DNA of 64,000 bases, taken from the NCBI RefSeq assembly GCF_900496995.4, contig NC_044018.1:30151825-30215824 (forward strand). Reading direction: 5' to 3'. Source of the DNA: Aquila chrysaetos chrysaetos. Taxonomy: Eukaryota; Chordata; Aves; Accipitriformes; Accipitridae. Made by a program: the position numbers and the translations under genes. Below, piece by piece: positions 1-9,559 of this stretch. The notes beneath the pieces were generated by a model. The model was not told where the DNA came from and made no database searches. It saw only the letters and a program-made list of their open reading frames with translations. Each line of letters opens with the position of its first letter. Positions within the stretch are counted from its first letter, which is position 1.

Positions 1-955
1 GGGTACCCCATGTCCCCAGGCTGTCCCCCACTATCCCCCAACAGTACCCCAGTGTCCCTGCCGTGCCCCCTGCCCCAGCCCATCTCCTACACCCCAGGCT
101 GTCCTGTCCCCCACTGTCCCCACACTGTAACCTGCTGTCCCATCTGTACCCCATGGTCCTCATGCTGTGTCCCCCAACCCATCCCAGGCTGTCCCCCCGT
201 GTCCCAGGTTGTCCCCTCAGTGTCCCACACTGCCCCTCTCCCTCCCAGGCTGTCCTCCCCACGGTCCTTAAACTTTCCCCATCCATCCCACACTGTCCCC
301 CAGTGTCCCATGCTGTCCCCCAGTGTTCCCACAGTGTCCCCCACTCTCCTTATGCTGTCTCCCAGTGTCCCATGCTGCCCCCCAATGTCCCCACGCTGTC
401 CCCCACTCTCCTCGTGCTGCCTCCCAGTGTCCCATGCTGTCCCCCAGTGTCCCCCAGTGTTCCTATGCTGTCCCCCACTCTCCTCGTGCTGTGTCCCATG
501 CTGTCCCCCAGTGTCCCCACACTGTTCCATGCTGTCTCCCAGTGTCCCCCAGTGTTCCTATGCTGTCCCCCACTCTCCTTGTGCTGTCTCCCAGTGTCCC
601 ATGCTGTCCCTCAGTGTCCCCACGGTGCCCCCCACTCTCCTTGTGCTGTTCCCCAGTGTCCCATGCTGTCCCCCAGTGTCCCCCAGTGTTCCTACGCTGT
701 CCCCCACTCTCCTTGTGCTGTCTCCCAGTGTCCCCCAGTGTCCCCACGGTGCCCCCCACTCTCCTCGTGCTGTTCCCCAGTGTCCCCACGCTGTCCCCCA
801 GTGTCCCCCAGTGTTCCTAGGCTGTCCCCCACTCTCCTCATGCTGTTCCCCAGTGTCCCCACGCTGTCCCCCAGTGTCCCCCAGTGTTCCTAGGCTGTCC
901 CCCACTCTCCTGGTGCTGTTCCCCAGTGTCCCCACGCTGTCCCCCCCCCCCGTCC
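1..955. repeat. Minisatellite in COL2A1 intron 1
   Basis: C-rich tandem array of a basic 11-13-bp unit (CCCAGTGTCCC followed by CACGCTGTCC), arranged in longer and less regular blocks that contain CCCACTCTCCTCGTGCTGT. The array begins before the window edge and is densest from about 290 to 955. It lies in the first intron of COL2A1, which is transcribed on the minus strand. Long open frames on both strands here come from the repeat and are not genes. From 955 to 1184 the intron is plain GC-rich sequence. Confidence 0.9.
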
Positions 956-1184
956 CACGCCGTCCCCCGGTGCGTCCCCCCCACCCCAGCCTGTCCCCCC
1001 CCCCCACTACCCTAAAACTTTCCCCCTCCAGCTCCCCCACCCCACCCCACGCTGTCCCCCTCGCTGCCACGCTGTCCCCCGTGTCCCACGCTGTGTCCCC
1101 CCCCCCACTCCCCCCAATATCCCGGAGCTCCGCTCGAAGGGGGTCGTCGGTCGGGACCGGGGGCGGCGGGGGGTCGGTACTCAC

Positions 1185-1269
1185 GGAGGTCTCGGTCCTG
1201 CGCGGCGACGGCGGCGAGGAAGAGGATGGCGAGGCCGGCGGCGAGGCGGAGCGGGCGGCGGCCGGGCAT
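1185..1269 (-). CDS. COL2A1: COL2A1 exon 1, signal peptide of type II collagen (5' end only)
   Basis: First coding exon of the alpha-1 chain of type II collagen, the main fibrillar collagen of cartilage. The ATG at 1267-1269 opens a 28-residue reading frame: a short basic start (MPGRRPLR), a hydrophobic core (AAGLAILFLAAV) and a typical cleavage zone (AAQDRDL). It then stops at a clean donor (C|GTGAGTA) with 85 coding nt, phase 1, the same length and phase I recall for human COL2A1 exon 1. No collagen triplets are expected in this exon. The next exon, a von Willebrand C domain, would be left of the window. The main support for the name is position: SENP1, PFKM and ASB8 follow in the same order and orientation as in human. 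A signal peptide alone would not prove it. Confidence 0.8.
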
Positions 1270-1331
1270 GGCGAGGTGGCGGAGCCCCTCACCGTGCGTC
1301 GGGCCGAGCAGTGCCCGCACCGCCCCGCCGC

Positions 1332-1342
1332 CGCGTATATGT
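1332..1342 (-). promoter_or_regulatory. TATA-like element of the COL2A1 promoter
   Basis: On the minus strand, ACATATACG lies about 67 bp before the COL2A1 ATG. It is the only AT-rich hexamer in an otherwise almost pure GC stretch (1270-1500). It fits a TATA box with a short 5' UTR, but the match is weak. The surrounding GC-rich block behaves as a CpG island. Confidence 0.35.
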
Positions 1343-1562
1343 CCCGGCGCGGCCCCCCGGGCCGTGTAACCCGAGCCGGGCCGGCCCCCCCGGCCCTCCT
1401 CCGGGACGGCACCGGCGGCCAGGGAGGGAGGGAGGGAGCGGGGAGGGAGGGACGGGGGGAACGGGGGGGGGGAACGGGGCTGTGTGTGTGAGAGACCCCC
1501 CCCCCCCCACGCCAGCACATCCCGGGAGTCCCGGGGGTGAGACACCCCCCCCCCCCCCCCCA

Positions 1563-2031
1563 TTCCATCCCATCCCGGGGTCGCAGGGGGGCTGGACCCC
1601 CCCACAACTTCTCATCCCATCCCGGGGGTCTCGGGGGGCTGAGACCCCACCACCACCTTCTTCTCATCCCATCCCGGGGGTCGCAGGGGGGCTGGACCCC
1701 CCCCACAACTTCTCATCCCATCCCGGGGGTCGCAGGGGGGGCTGGACCCCCCCACAACTTCTCATCCCATCCCGGGGGTCTCGGGGGGCTGGACCCCCCC
1801 ACAACTTCTCATCCCATCCCGGGGGTCTCGGGGGGCTGAGACCCCACCACCACCTTCTTCTCATCCCATCCCGGGGGTCGCAGGGGGGCTGGACCCCCCC
1901 CACAACTTCTCATCCCATCCCGGGGGTCTCAGGGGGCTGAGACCCCACCACCACCTTCTCATCCCATCCCGGGGGTCGCAGAGGGGCTGAGACCCCCCCC
2001 CCATCTCATCCCATCCCAGGGGACCCGGCGG
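1563..2031. repeat. 49-bp minisatellite upstream of COL2A1
   Basis: About ten tandem copies of a unit near 49 bp, each with CTCATCCCATCCCGGGGGTC followed by GCAGGGGGGCTGGACCCC. Copies with ACAACTT and copies with CACCACCTTCTT alternate at about 1604, 1653, 1705, 1754, 1801, 1850, 1902 and 1951. This suggests a higher-order dimer or trimer that was itself amplified. Confidence 0.9.
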
Positions 2032-3320
2032 GTGGAGATGCCCTCCCCTTTCCAAACCATCCTGGGGGGGCCCGGACAGCTGAGAACCCCCCCCCCCCCA
2101 GCCCACCCCAGGGAGCTGACACCCCCACACCCTCTCCCCCCCCTCCCCCAGTCCCATGCCGAGGGTCCCAGGGAGACTGAGACCCCCCCCCATCCCGGGG
2201 GTCCTGGAGAGGCTGAACCCCCCCATACACACACAGGGGTGCCAAGCCCACTCCCTGCCCCAAATCCCCCTCCCCTTCCTGGCCCCCCCCAGTCCAAGCT
2301 CCAACCCCTACCCAGCTCCCCACAACCCCCCATCTCTGTCCCGACCCCCCCCCCAGTCCTTTTGCCCCCCCATTTCTGCTTGATTCATAGCAGAAACAGG
2401 GGGGACACAAGCTAACCCCCCCCCAGTGCAGCGTAGCTCCCCCCATCATTGCCTGGAACTGGGCCCAGGACCATCATCCCCCCCCCAAAATGGAGGGTGC
2501 AAGGGGGGGGCAGGACCCAGCCTGACCCCTTCAAAGCCCCCTTCCCCCCCCCCAGCTTCCCCCCACCCAAGGGAAGGGGTTCAGGAGGATGGAGGGGTCC
2601 CTGCACCCGGAGGCAGCAGTGGGGGGGGCCACAGTGGAGGCTTTGCAGTGAGGCTGGGGGGGCGACACACACACACACACATTTCCAAGCCCAGAGCTGA
2701 GCTCCAAAGCGGGGGGCTTGGCCCCCCCGCCACGTGCGCACCCCAGCTCTGCCTGGCCCCAGTGCTGGGTGTGGGGGCCTGGGGATGGGCAAAAAGTGGC
2801 CTCCCCTGGCCGGTGACATCTGGGGTCCAGAGAAAATGGGGGGGGGGCACACATCCCACCCCTGGGCCACCCCCCAAATGGGGAGGGTGCTGGGTGCAGT
2901 CAGGTGATGGTGGGGGCCTGCCCTGGCATTTAAAAGGGCTTTGGGGCTCCCCCCAGCAGCTCCAGCTGCCGAGTCCAGGCCCTGCCAGACCCCCCCATGC
3001 TCCCCACCCAGCAGCTGAAATTGGGGGGGGGTCCCCAAAAAGGGGTCCCGATCCACCTCCCTTCCACCCATCTCTCACAAACACCCCATGAAAATAAATG
3101 GGGGGGGGGGCTTTGCAGGTGGGTTTGATGTTGGGGTTCACAGATCTGGGGGTCAATGCTTGGGGGGGGGGGGGGCTTTGGGGGGGGGGGCTGGGGATGG
3201 GCATGGGGTAGTGGGTGCTGCCCCTGGTTGGGAAGGGGATGGGATGGGGAAGGATAGAGCTGGGAAGGACAGGACCGGGGAAGGATGAACCCAGGGGAGG
3301 GATGGAGCTGGGGAGGGACA
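2032..3320. other. GC-rich intergenic stretch, no gene seen
   Basis: Poly-C/poly-G rich spacer between COL2A1 and SENP1. It contains degenerate copies of the preceding minisatellite up to about 2230 and a short (CA)n run near 2665-2681. The long open frames on both strands have no recognisable domain, no consistent codon use and break at every homopolymer. I see no exon here. Confidence 0.7.
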
Positions 3321-3321
3321 G

Positions 3322-3398
3322 GGATGGATGGACAGACGGATGGATGGACAGACGGATGGATGGATGGATGGATGGATGGATGGATGGATGGACGGACA
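3322..3398. repeat. (GGAT)n / (GGAC)n microsatellite
   Basis: Imperfect tetranucleotide array, mainly GGAT with interspersed GGACAGAC units, about 19 units. Plain simple repeat. Confidence 0.95.
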
Positions 3399-3399
3399 C

Positions 3400-4670
3400 A
3401 GGGCGGGATGGACCTGGGGAAGGCTGGAGCTGGGGATGGCCAGTGCTGGAGGGTCGGCACGCAGCCATCGGCGAGCCAGCCCCTCGCTCCGCAGCCACAG
3501 GGCATCTCTGCTGCAGCTGACCCCCCCCCCAGATCCTCCCCAGCCCCCCAGAGCCTCCCCAGCCCCCCAGAGCCTCCCCAGCCTCCCCGCTGCCCCGGAG
3601 CCTCCCGGGAGGCCGCCGCGGACAAAGCCCGTGTGTTACCGGTGCTGCCGCGGGGCACCGGCAAACTCGGCCAAAAATAACTCCCCGGGCTGTTGCTGGG
3701 ACGGCGGCAGCTCCAGCTGAACCACCCCCCCCCCGCCAAAGGGAGTAAACCTGCCTCCCCCAAATCTGCTTTGCACCCCTCTTCCACCTCTGCACCCCCA
3801 AAATGCTCCGCAGGTGATGGGTGACCCCCCCCCCCAATTATTATTTCCTCCATGCTCCTGCTCCGCTCCGTGAATCCTCCTGGTGCCTCAGTTTCCCCAG
3901 CTGGTAAAGGGGAGCAAAGCCCGTTCACTGCCGCATCTTGGGGGGGGGGGTTGTGGGGGGGTCCCACCGCCGAGCAGGTGGAGGAGCCCGTGCTCGGCCC
4001 TTGGCGGCGGCCGGCTCTGGCTGGGGATCACACCCGGGAGCGGGGCCAGGACCTGGCTCCGGCCGCCGCTTTCCACTGGAAAACGGGGCTGGGAGTAAAT
4101 AACAACGCGATGGCTGCCCCCCCCCCCCCCTCCCCACCCCAGCCCTCTCCACCACCGTCACCGGCAGCTCCCCGGCACAGCAGAGCCCGGCGGAGGAGGG
4201 TGACGGATGGAGCATCCCTCCGTGCCCCGACTCCGGGTGAGGGGCACATTCCCCCAGGTCTCTGTCACCCCCCCCCCCCGAAAAGCACCCAAAGGGGCCG
4301 GGGCTCCGCATGGTTCCCACCGTCACCGGCAGCCGCCAGATCTCCCGGCACGGACGGGTGTCGAGGCATCGGCCGGCTGGGGCAGGTGGCCCAAAATTGG
4401 GATATTTTTTTTTTTTTTTTTTAACCCAAACCTCATCGCGTAGCCCTGATCCCCTCCCCCAAAAAAATCCCAACCCGATCCTTTTGGGTTTTGTCCCCCC
4501 TTTTCCAAATCCCGTCCCTGGGCACTTTCCCGGTTTTCCCCGATTCGGGCTCTGGAAAGGCGATCAGGGAATCGCAGGGAAACATCCAAGTCAGCTCAGG
4601 AATTCACCGTGGCGGGAGTGGAAGGAATGAGAGCGCCCGGCCTTAACTCTGCCCGCCCCGGGGGCTCTGC
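3400..4670. other. GC-rich intergenic stretch, no gene seen
   Basis: No exon recognised. It contains a 16-nt T run near 4407 and, at about 3880-3912, a GTGCCTCAGTTTCCCC string followed by GGTAAAGGGG. That string resembles the conserved middle of an old tRNA-derived SINE such as MIR. The rest is unique GC-rich sequence. Confidence 0.6.
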
Positions 4671-4671
4671 C

Positions 4672-4740
4672 GCCACCGTCACCATCGTCACCATCGTCAC
4701 CGTCACCATCAGTCACCGTCACCATCGTCACCGGCATCGC
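4672..4740. repeat. CACCGTCAC / CACCATCGT short tandem repeat
   Basis: About eleven 6-9-bp units of the type CACCATCGTCACCGT. Simple repeat without coding support. Confidence 0.85.
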
Positions 4741-4789
4741 CACCGCAAGGCCTGGGATGCCGTCAGGTGGGGATGTCCCTCCCCTGATG

Positions 4790-5115
4790 GTGCTACCCAA
4801 AAGGGATGTCCCCACCCTGGGGCTTTATCCCCACCCTGGGGGTTTGTCCCCATCCTGGGGGTTTGTCCCCAACCTGATGCCACCCACCTGGGCAAATGTC
4901 CCCAACTTGATGGTGGGTGCTGGGGACACTGTCCCTGCGCTGATGCCACCAGCCAGGACATTGTCCCCATCCGCTCTCCCTATCCTGGGGGACTGTCCCC
5001 ACCTTGGTGCCACCAGCAAGGACAAATGTCCCCACCTTGATGCCACCAGCTAAGGACACTGTCCATACCTGATGCCACCAGCCAGGGCACAGGTCCCCAC
5101 CCTGATGCCACTGGC
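4790..5115. repeat. Minisatellite, about 30-36-bp unit
   Basis: Tandem units built on TGTCCCCACCCTGATGCC and ACCAGCCAGGACA. The first half uses a related GGGGGTTTGTCCCCA unit. The open frames on both strands here are repeat artefacts. Confidence 0.8.
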
Positions 5116-7025
5116 CAGAAGCATCACCCATCCCCATTCCACCGGCATCACTTGGATTTGGGACCAAACTATTTCCAGGTGAACAAAGCCTCCTCCATCC
5201 CCCCACCCCGCATGCAGACTTTTACCTAAAACCCCCCCAAATCCCCTCACCCCACTTGGAACCCCCCAAACAGCTGCTTCTCCCCCTACCCAAAACCCCC
5301 CCCCAATTTTGCTTTTAATTTTTCAAACAAGAATTTGGGGCTTAAAACCACCCAGGGAGGGGATGGGGAAATGCAGACACCAGGCCCTGTTTTGCCCCAT
5401 TTCAGCCCCATTTCTCCCCATTTTTTTGAGATCCCCCAAAATACCCTCAATCCCATAAAAATAGCCTCAAAACAGAGGGACTTCCTCGCCCGCCAGCCCC
5501 GACACCCACTCGGCTGTTTGCTTTACGGGGCAGGCAGGGATGACACCCCCCCCCCCCCCTTATTTTTTTCTTTAAAAAGAGTGTTTTTCAGTAAAAGGGG
5601 AAAAAAATTAAAAATGCCATTTTTTGATGCTGGCACCTCCCATTAACCTCAGACCTTCCCCCAAATATTTCCCCTGGCCGGCATGGGAACGGGGAGCAGA
5701 AAGGAGCTTTGTCCCCCCTGGCTGCGGCTGCGTGGCCAGAAAAAGGACTTTTTTTTTTTTTTTTTCTCTTCCTCACTTGTTGCTATTTAATTTTATATTT
5801 TAATAATATATATTTATTATATAATTTATATATCAGGGTGGGTGCAGCAGGGCGGGGGGGGGGCGATGCTCAGCTCCTCTAAAAACAGAGTTTGAGCCCC
5901 AAGCTGGTTTGCGGGGGCGGGGGGGGGCAACATCCCACCAGCGGCCCTATTTTGGGTGAATTTGCTCCCAAAAAAGCTGGGTTTGGGGACACCCAGGACC
6001 CCCCAACGTGACCCCCCACAAGCTCCCAGCCACCTTTAGGCTCAACAAACACCCAGGACCCCCCCTCCTCCCAGGATCCCCAATTCACTCCCATTCCCTT
6101 CTCCAGCTGGGAATCCACCCCCAGCTCCGTTCCCAGCTGATCCGGATTCACTCAAAGCTCCAAAAAAGGCCTTTTCCCCCCCATTTTTTTTTTGGGGGGG
6201 GGGGGGGGTGTTAGCACACACAGCCCCTTTGTCCACTGTCGTCCCCCCCCCCCCCCAAGGGGCTCTTCTGCCCTCGGCCCCCGATGGAAAGGTGGGCAGG
6301 GGGCCCCGGGGAAGGAGGGGGGGGGGGAGACGCCGGCATTTTTGTGAGATGATGTCAAATAATTCGCCCTCGTTCAGGCCCCCCGAACCCGGCCTCTTCC
6401 TCCTCCTCCTCCTCCTCCTCGCCGAGGTCGGGATGAAAAGGCGACTCTTTGGGGAAGGTAGAGCCGCACAAAGAGCCCCTTTGAGCTCGGAGCCGCCTCG
6501 GGGAGGGGGGTTTGAGGGCGATCCTGGTGATTTGGGGTTGGTTTTTTGGGGTTTTTTTTTGGGGAGGGGGATTCACACCTTCGTGCCCCACATCTGGGGA
6601 AGGGCTGGGGGTGGGAGGCAGCGTTAAATCTGGGGGTCCGGCGCGTTCCGCCTAAGGGGAAGCTGCGCCCTAAAAATGGGGAGGTTTGCCCCAAGGTTTG
6701 GGAGGAGCACCCCAAATTGGAGCCCTTCAGCTCCCTCTTTTAGGAGGCATCAGCCCCCCCCCCCCCCCCAAAAAATGTTTGGAGCAGCCCAAGAAAAAGG
6801 GGTGAAGCGAACCCCCACACCAGGCACAACCATCATACGAGACATCAGAGAATCCCCGGGGCAAAACCCGCTTCAGGGCTGGGAAAACTCCCAACATCAG
6901 GGTATCAGCAGCCCCAAAACCCTTCCTGGGCTGGGGGTGGGTGGTTTCTACCCACCCCCACCCCAAAAAAGAGGGCACAAAGCTGCGGGCGCCAGTGCCA
7001 GGGTGGGGGGGGGGCGCAGGGGGCA
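5116..7025. other. Intergenic stretch with AT island and homopolymers, no gene seen
   Basis: No exon recognised. Notable content: a T run near 5748-5766 running into an AT island at about 5780-5835 (TATTTAATTTTATATTTTAA and similar), several poly-G and poly-C runs of 10-17 nt, and a (CTC)n run at about 6400-6421. The AT island may be a spent LINE or SINE tail but has no diagnostic body. Confidence 0.6.
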
Positions 7026-7029
7026 CTGG

Positions 7030-7320
7030 CAGGCGCGCGCCCCTGCTAATGAGAGCCGCGATTATCCCAAATTAATGAGGGCTGGAAAGAGGCCGGCGAT
7101 GTTTGCGGGGCCGGGGGGAGGTTTCGAGGTGTCGCGGGGGGTCGGTGGGGCCGGATAAAACTATCCTGGCGCGGGAACGGCCGCTGCCCCTCGGCTTTGG
7201 GGCCAAATCCTGGATGTTTGGGACAGGTGATGCAAAAAGTGCTGGTTTTATTAGTCTAATGACGGATGCAGCCTCGATGCTCTTTATTAGGGTGAAAATA
7301 AAAAGGGTGTGGGTGTTTTT
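7030..7320. promoter_or_regulatory. Candidate non-coding regulatory module with TAAT motifs
   Basis: Two AT-richer islands in a GC-rich spacer. The first (7041-7080) carries GCTAATGAG, GATTATCCC and ATTAATGAGG. The second (7241-7310) carries TTTATTAGTCTAATGACGG, CTCTTTATTAGG and GAAAATAAAAAGG. Homeodomain- and MEF2-like strings recur without any open frame or repeat structure, which is how conserved enhancers look. Direct evidence is motif content only. A link to COL2A1 is inferred from distance and cannot be shown here. Confidence 0.4.
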
Positions 7321-7544
7321 GGGGGATATCACCTGCTGCCCATCACGCCGTGCTGGGGATGCTCTGCCACCGCCATCCCCACCTGTCCCCATCCCTGTCC
7401 CCTGACACTGGGGCCAAGCGCCCTAAAAAAGGCAGAATAAAGGAGAAACCCCGAATTTTGGGGGTTCAGGGTCCCCGAAGGCAGACCCCAACAGCAGCAG
7501 CGGCCATGGGGGCAGGATCCGTCCCCGGAGGGGAATGGCGGGTG

Positions 7545-7650
7545 TTTTGGGAGCTATAAATACCTCCCGGCCGCCGCCGCTGCCCGCTTGAGGTTAAATA
7601 AACCGCCAGAAATAGAAATCCCGATTCTGGCCCCAGTTATCTCCCGTTCC
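7545..7650. promoter_or_regulatory. Candidate regulatory segment with TATA- and forkhead-like motifs
   Basis: CTATAAATACC at 7554-7564 is followed by a CpG-rich 25 bp and then TTAAATAAACC at 7594-7604, a forkhead-type core, and GTTATCTCC. The order TATA-like, GC-rich, then unique sequence on the plus strand could be a small promoter. No open frame follows that can be supported, so it may equally be an enhancer. Confidence 0.3.
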
Positions 7651-8288
7651 ACCGGATCCAGCCCCAGGGGTCCGACCCATCACTGAGCCTGTCACCCCCC
7701 CCAAATCTCCCACCTGACCCCCCCCCCCCCCCCAGGGTCGGTCCTTGGTGCTGTATCCCTACAGGGGGTGAAGGGGCTGGTTTGGGGGGGCTGGCTGAGA
7801 TATGGGGTCACCCGCTGCCGGGGCAGGGAACGCATCCCCAACCTCCACCTCCTGGGGACCCCCCGGCTGCTCAGAGCAACCCAAAGCCCATCCCTGCTGC
7901 AACACCCCCCCCCCCCCCCGCCTTTATCCATCCCAAACCCAAGAGCATCCATCCCAAGCCCAAAAGGTGACCCCCAAAAGGCATCCCAAATCCAGGCAGG
8001 ACTGAGTGCTGTCGAGGTGCAGACCCCAGCGCCGGGATCAGGGACACCCCAGCAGCCCCCAAACCACTCCAGCTCCTAACCCCAAGGCACAGGAGGGGTT
8101 TTCACCCCCTTTTTCCCTGCCGGAGCAAGGAGGAGGGGAAATAGTGAGGGATTCAGCATCCTTTGATGCTGGGTCCCCCCCCCCAAAGGCTACCTATTTG
8201 GGGTGGCAAGGAGCCAGAGCCCCAAGCGCTGCCCCGCGGCGTCCTCCAGCCGGCACAAAGCCGCCCTCTGTGTCCCCGGCCGGAGGAT
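7651..8288. other. GC-rich intergenic stretch, no gene seen
   Basis: Contains a short array of CATCCCAAACCCAAGAG-like units (about 7925-7975) and poly-C runs. No exon recognised. Confidence 0.6.
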
Positions 8289-8289
8289 G

Positions 8290-8357
8290 CCGGAAAAAAA
8301 AAAAGGAAAGAAAAAAAAAAAATTAAATAAATCAGGGGAAAAAAAAAAAAAAAAACA
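8290..8357. repeat. A-rich tract
   Basis: Three long A runs separated by GG, GAAAG and TTAAATAAATCAGGGG. It could be the tail of a retrotransposed sequence, but no body is recognisable on either side. Confidence 0.85.
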
Positions 8358-8504
8358 ACCCTAAAAGCAACTTTTCTTACGGGGGCCGGCTCGAGGGTCC
8401 CGCGGCTTGAACGGAGACTGGGCTCGGGGCGGGATGGGGCCGCGGGGGGGTTTTGGGGGTTTTGGGGGGGTTTTTTTTGGAAAGGGAGCGGAAAAAAAGC
8501 AGCA

Positions 8505-8700
8505 GGGTCGCGAGGCCTAATGAGGCGCCGGGGATGGAGGGATTAGTGGGGTGTGGGGGGGAGGGATTTGTGGGGGGACCCTGGCTGGGCGGCGGGGGGC
8601 CAGGGCTGGGCAGGGCCCGTCGTTAGGAGAAATTACGATCAGGAGTGTCATGGAGTGTGCAGCCTTCCCCCCCCGCCCCGACTTGTCTAATTTGGGGACC
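8505..8700. promoter_or_regulatory. Candidate non-coding regulatory segment
   Basis: Unique sequence with GGCCTAATGAGGCGCC at 8513-8528, GATTAGTG near 8541, and an AT-richer core GTTAGGAGAAATTACGATCA at about 8624-8643. CTAATTTGG lies near 8695. The CTAATGAG motif is shared with the 7-kb module. Motif evidence only. Confidence 0.3.
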
Positions 8701-9359
8701 AAACATTGCACCAGGGTGGCATTTGGGGGGGGGGGGGGGGCAGTGACATCTAGAGGGACGGTGTCCCTGGTCCCCCCCCCCCAGCTGCTGGCAGGTGGGG
8801 GGCAAGAGGGGAAACTGAGTCACGTCTCGCCCCACCCCACAGTGGGGCCGGTGTCCTCCGTGCTGAGCCGGCATCGCTGGCCGGGCCGAATCCTGCATCC
8901 CACCCGGCTCTGAGCTGTGCGGTCCCCAGCTGTGGTGGAGAGGGGGGCATTCAGGGATCCCAGGCTGCTAGGGATGGGGAGGCGGGAGAGTCCCAAATCT
9001 CGCCCCAAAGTGAATCCAGTTCCCCAGGAAATCAAAGATGGGGGGACAAGAGGGAGGTTGGGATTAACCCCCTGCCAGGTCGCTAAATGCCAAGAGTTAG
9101 ACCCAAAGCAGAGTCACCCCCTCCCAAGCCATGAGCAACCCCCACACGGGTGGGGAGACCCCAAAAGTGCCCAGAGCTCTGACGGCAACTCCTCCCCAGC
9201 CATTTTTGGGGCTCATGGTCCAATGCACCCCCAGGGCATCTGCCCCGAGTTTGGGGGCATCTACCCCTGGTTTCGGGGGACAAGGGGCCATGGCCCAGGG
9301 ATGGCCCCCCCCCACCCACCATCCACCCCGGCACAAGGGCGTCTGTGTCCACACACACC
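8701..9359. other. GC-rich intergenic stretch, no gene seen
   Basis: No exon recognised. AGGGGAAACTGAGTCACG at about 8806 is a reverse copy of the CCTCAGTTTCCCC string that recurs in this window. Confidence 0.55.
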
Positions 9360-9510
9360 GTAAATCTGGGACTCGGCTTTATAGGAGCTCGCCTAATTAT
9401 TTCGTCGGAGCGCCGGCAGCGAGGCGGCCGGGCTGGACAAAGTTTACCCAACAATGCGGATGCCAATCGCAACACGCGGCCGCTCGCTGCAGCCCACAAA
9501 GGGCATTTTT
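9360..9510. promoter_or_regulatory. Candidate SOX-bound enhancer upstream of COL2A1
   Basis: A compact unique segment holds three SOX-type heptamers: GACAAAG (9436-9442), AACAATG (9450-9456) and CACAAAG (9495-9501). It also has a TAATTA site (9394-9399) and a CCAAT box near 9463. SOX9 with SOX5/6 is known to drive COL2A1 through clustered, often paired, SOX sites. The first two sites here are only about 14 bp apart. The role is inferred, and the segment lies about 8.1 kb upstream of the COL2A1 start. Confidence 0.4.
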
Positions 9511-9519
9511 GTCCCAAAC

Positions 9520-9558
9520 AGCTTTTTTTTTTTTTTTTTTCTCCTTTTTTTTTTCATA
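9520..9558. repeat. T-rich tract
   Basis: Two long T runs around CTCC. Simple repeat. Confidence 0.85.
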
Positions 9559-9559
9559 G

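Noticed and set aside
10-1706. Open frames of 200-490 codons on both strands at the left edge
   Set aside because: They run through the C-rich minisatellite, translate to repeated CPPVSPSVP or GTLGDS peptides, and overlap the COL2A1 first exon on the other strand.
2581-3967. Minus-strand frames of about 345-420 codons
   Set aside because: Proline/serine repeats from the GGAT microsatellite and G runs; no domain, no splice-consistent exon, no relation to a known protein.
8290-8357. Tail of a processed pseudogene
   Set aside because: A-rich runs are present but no coding-like body, target-site duplication or 3' UTR could be seen on the left.
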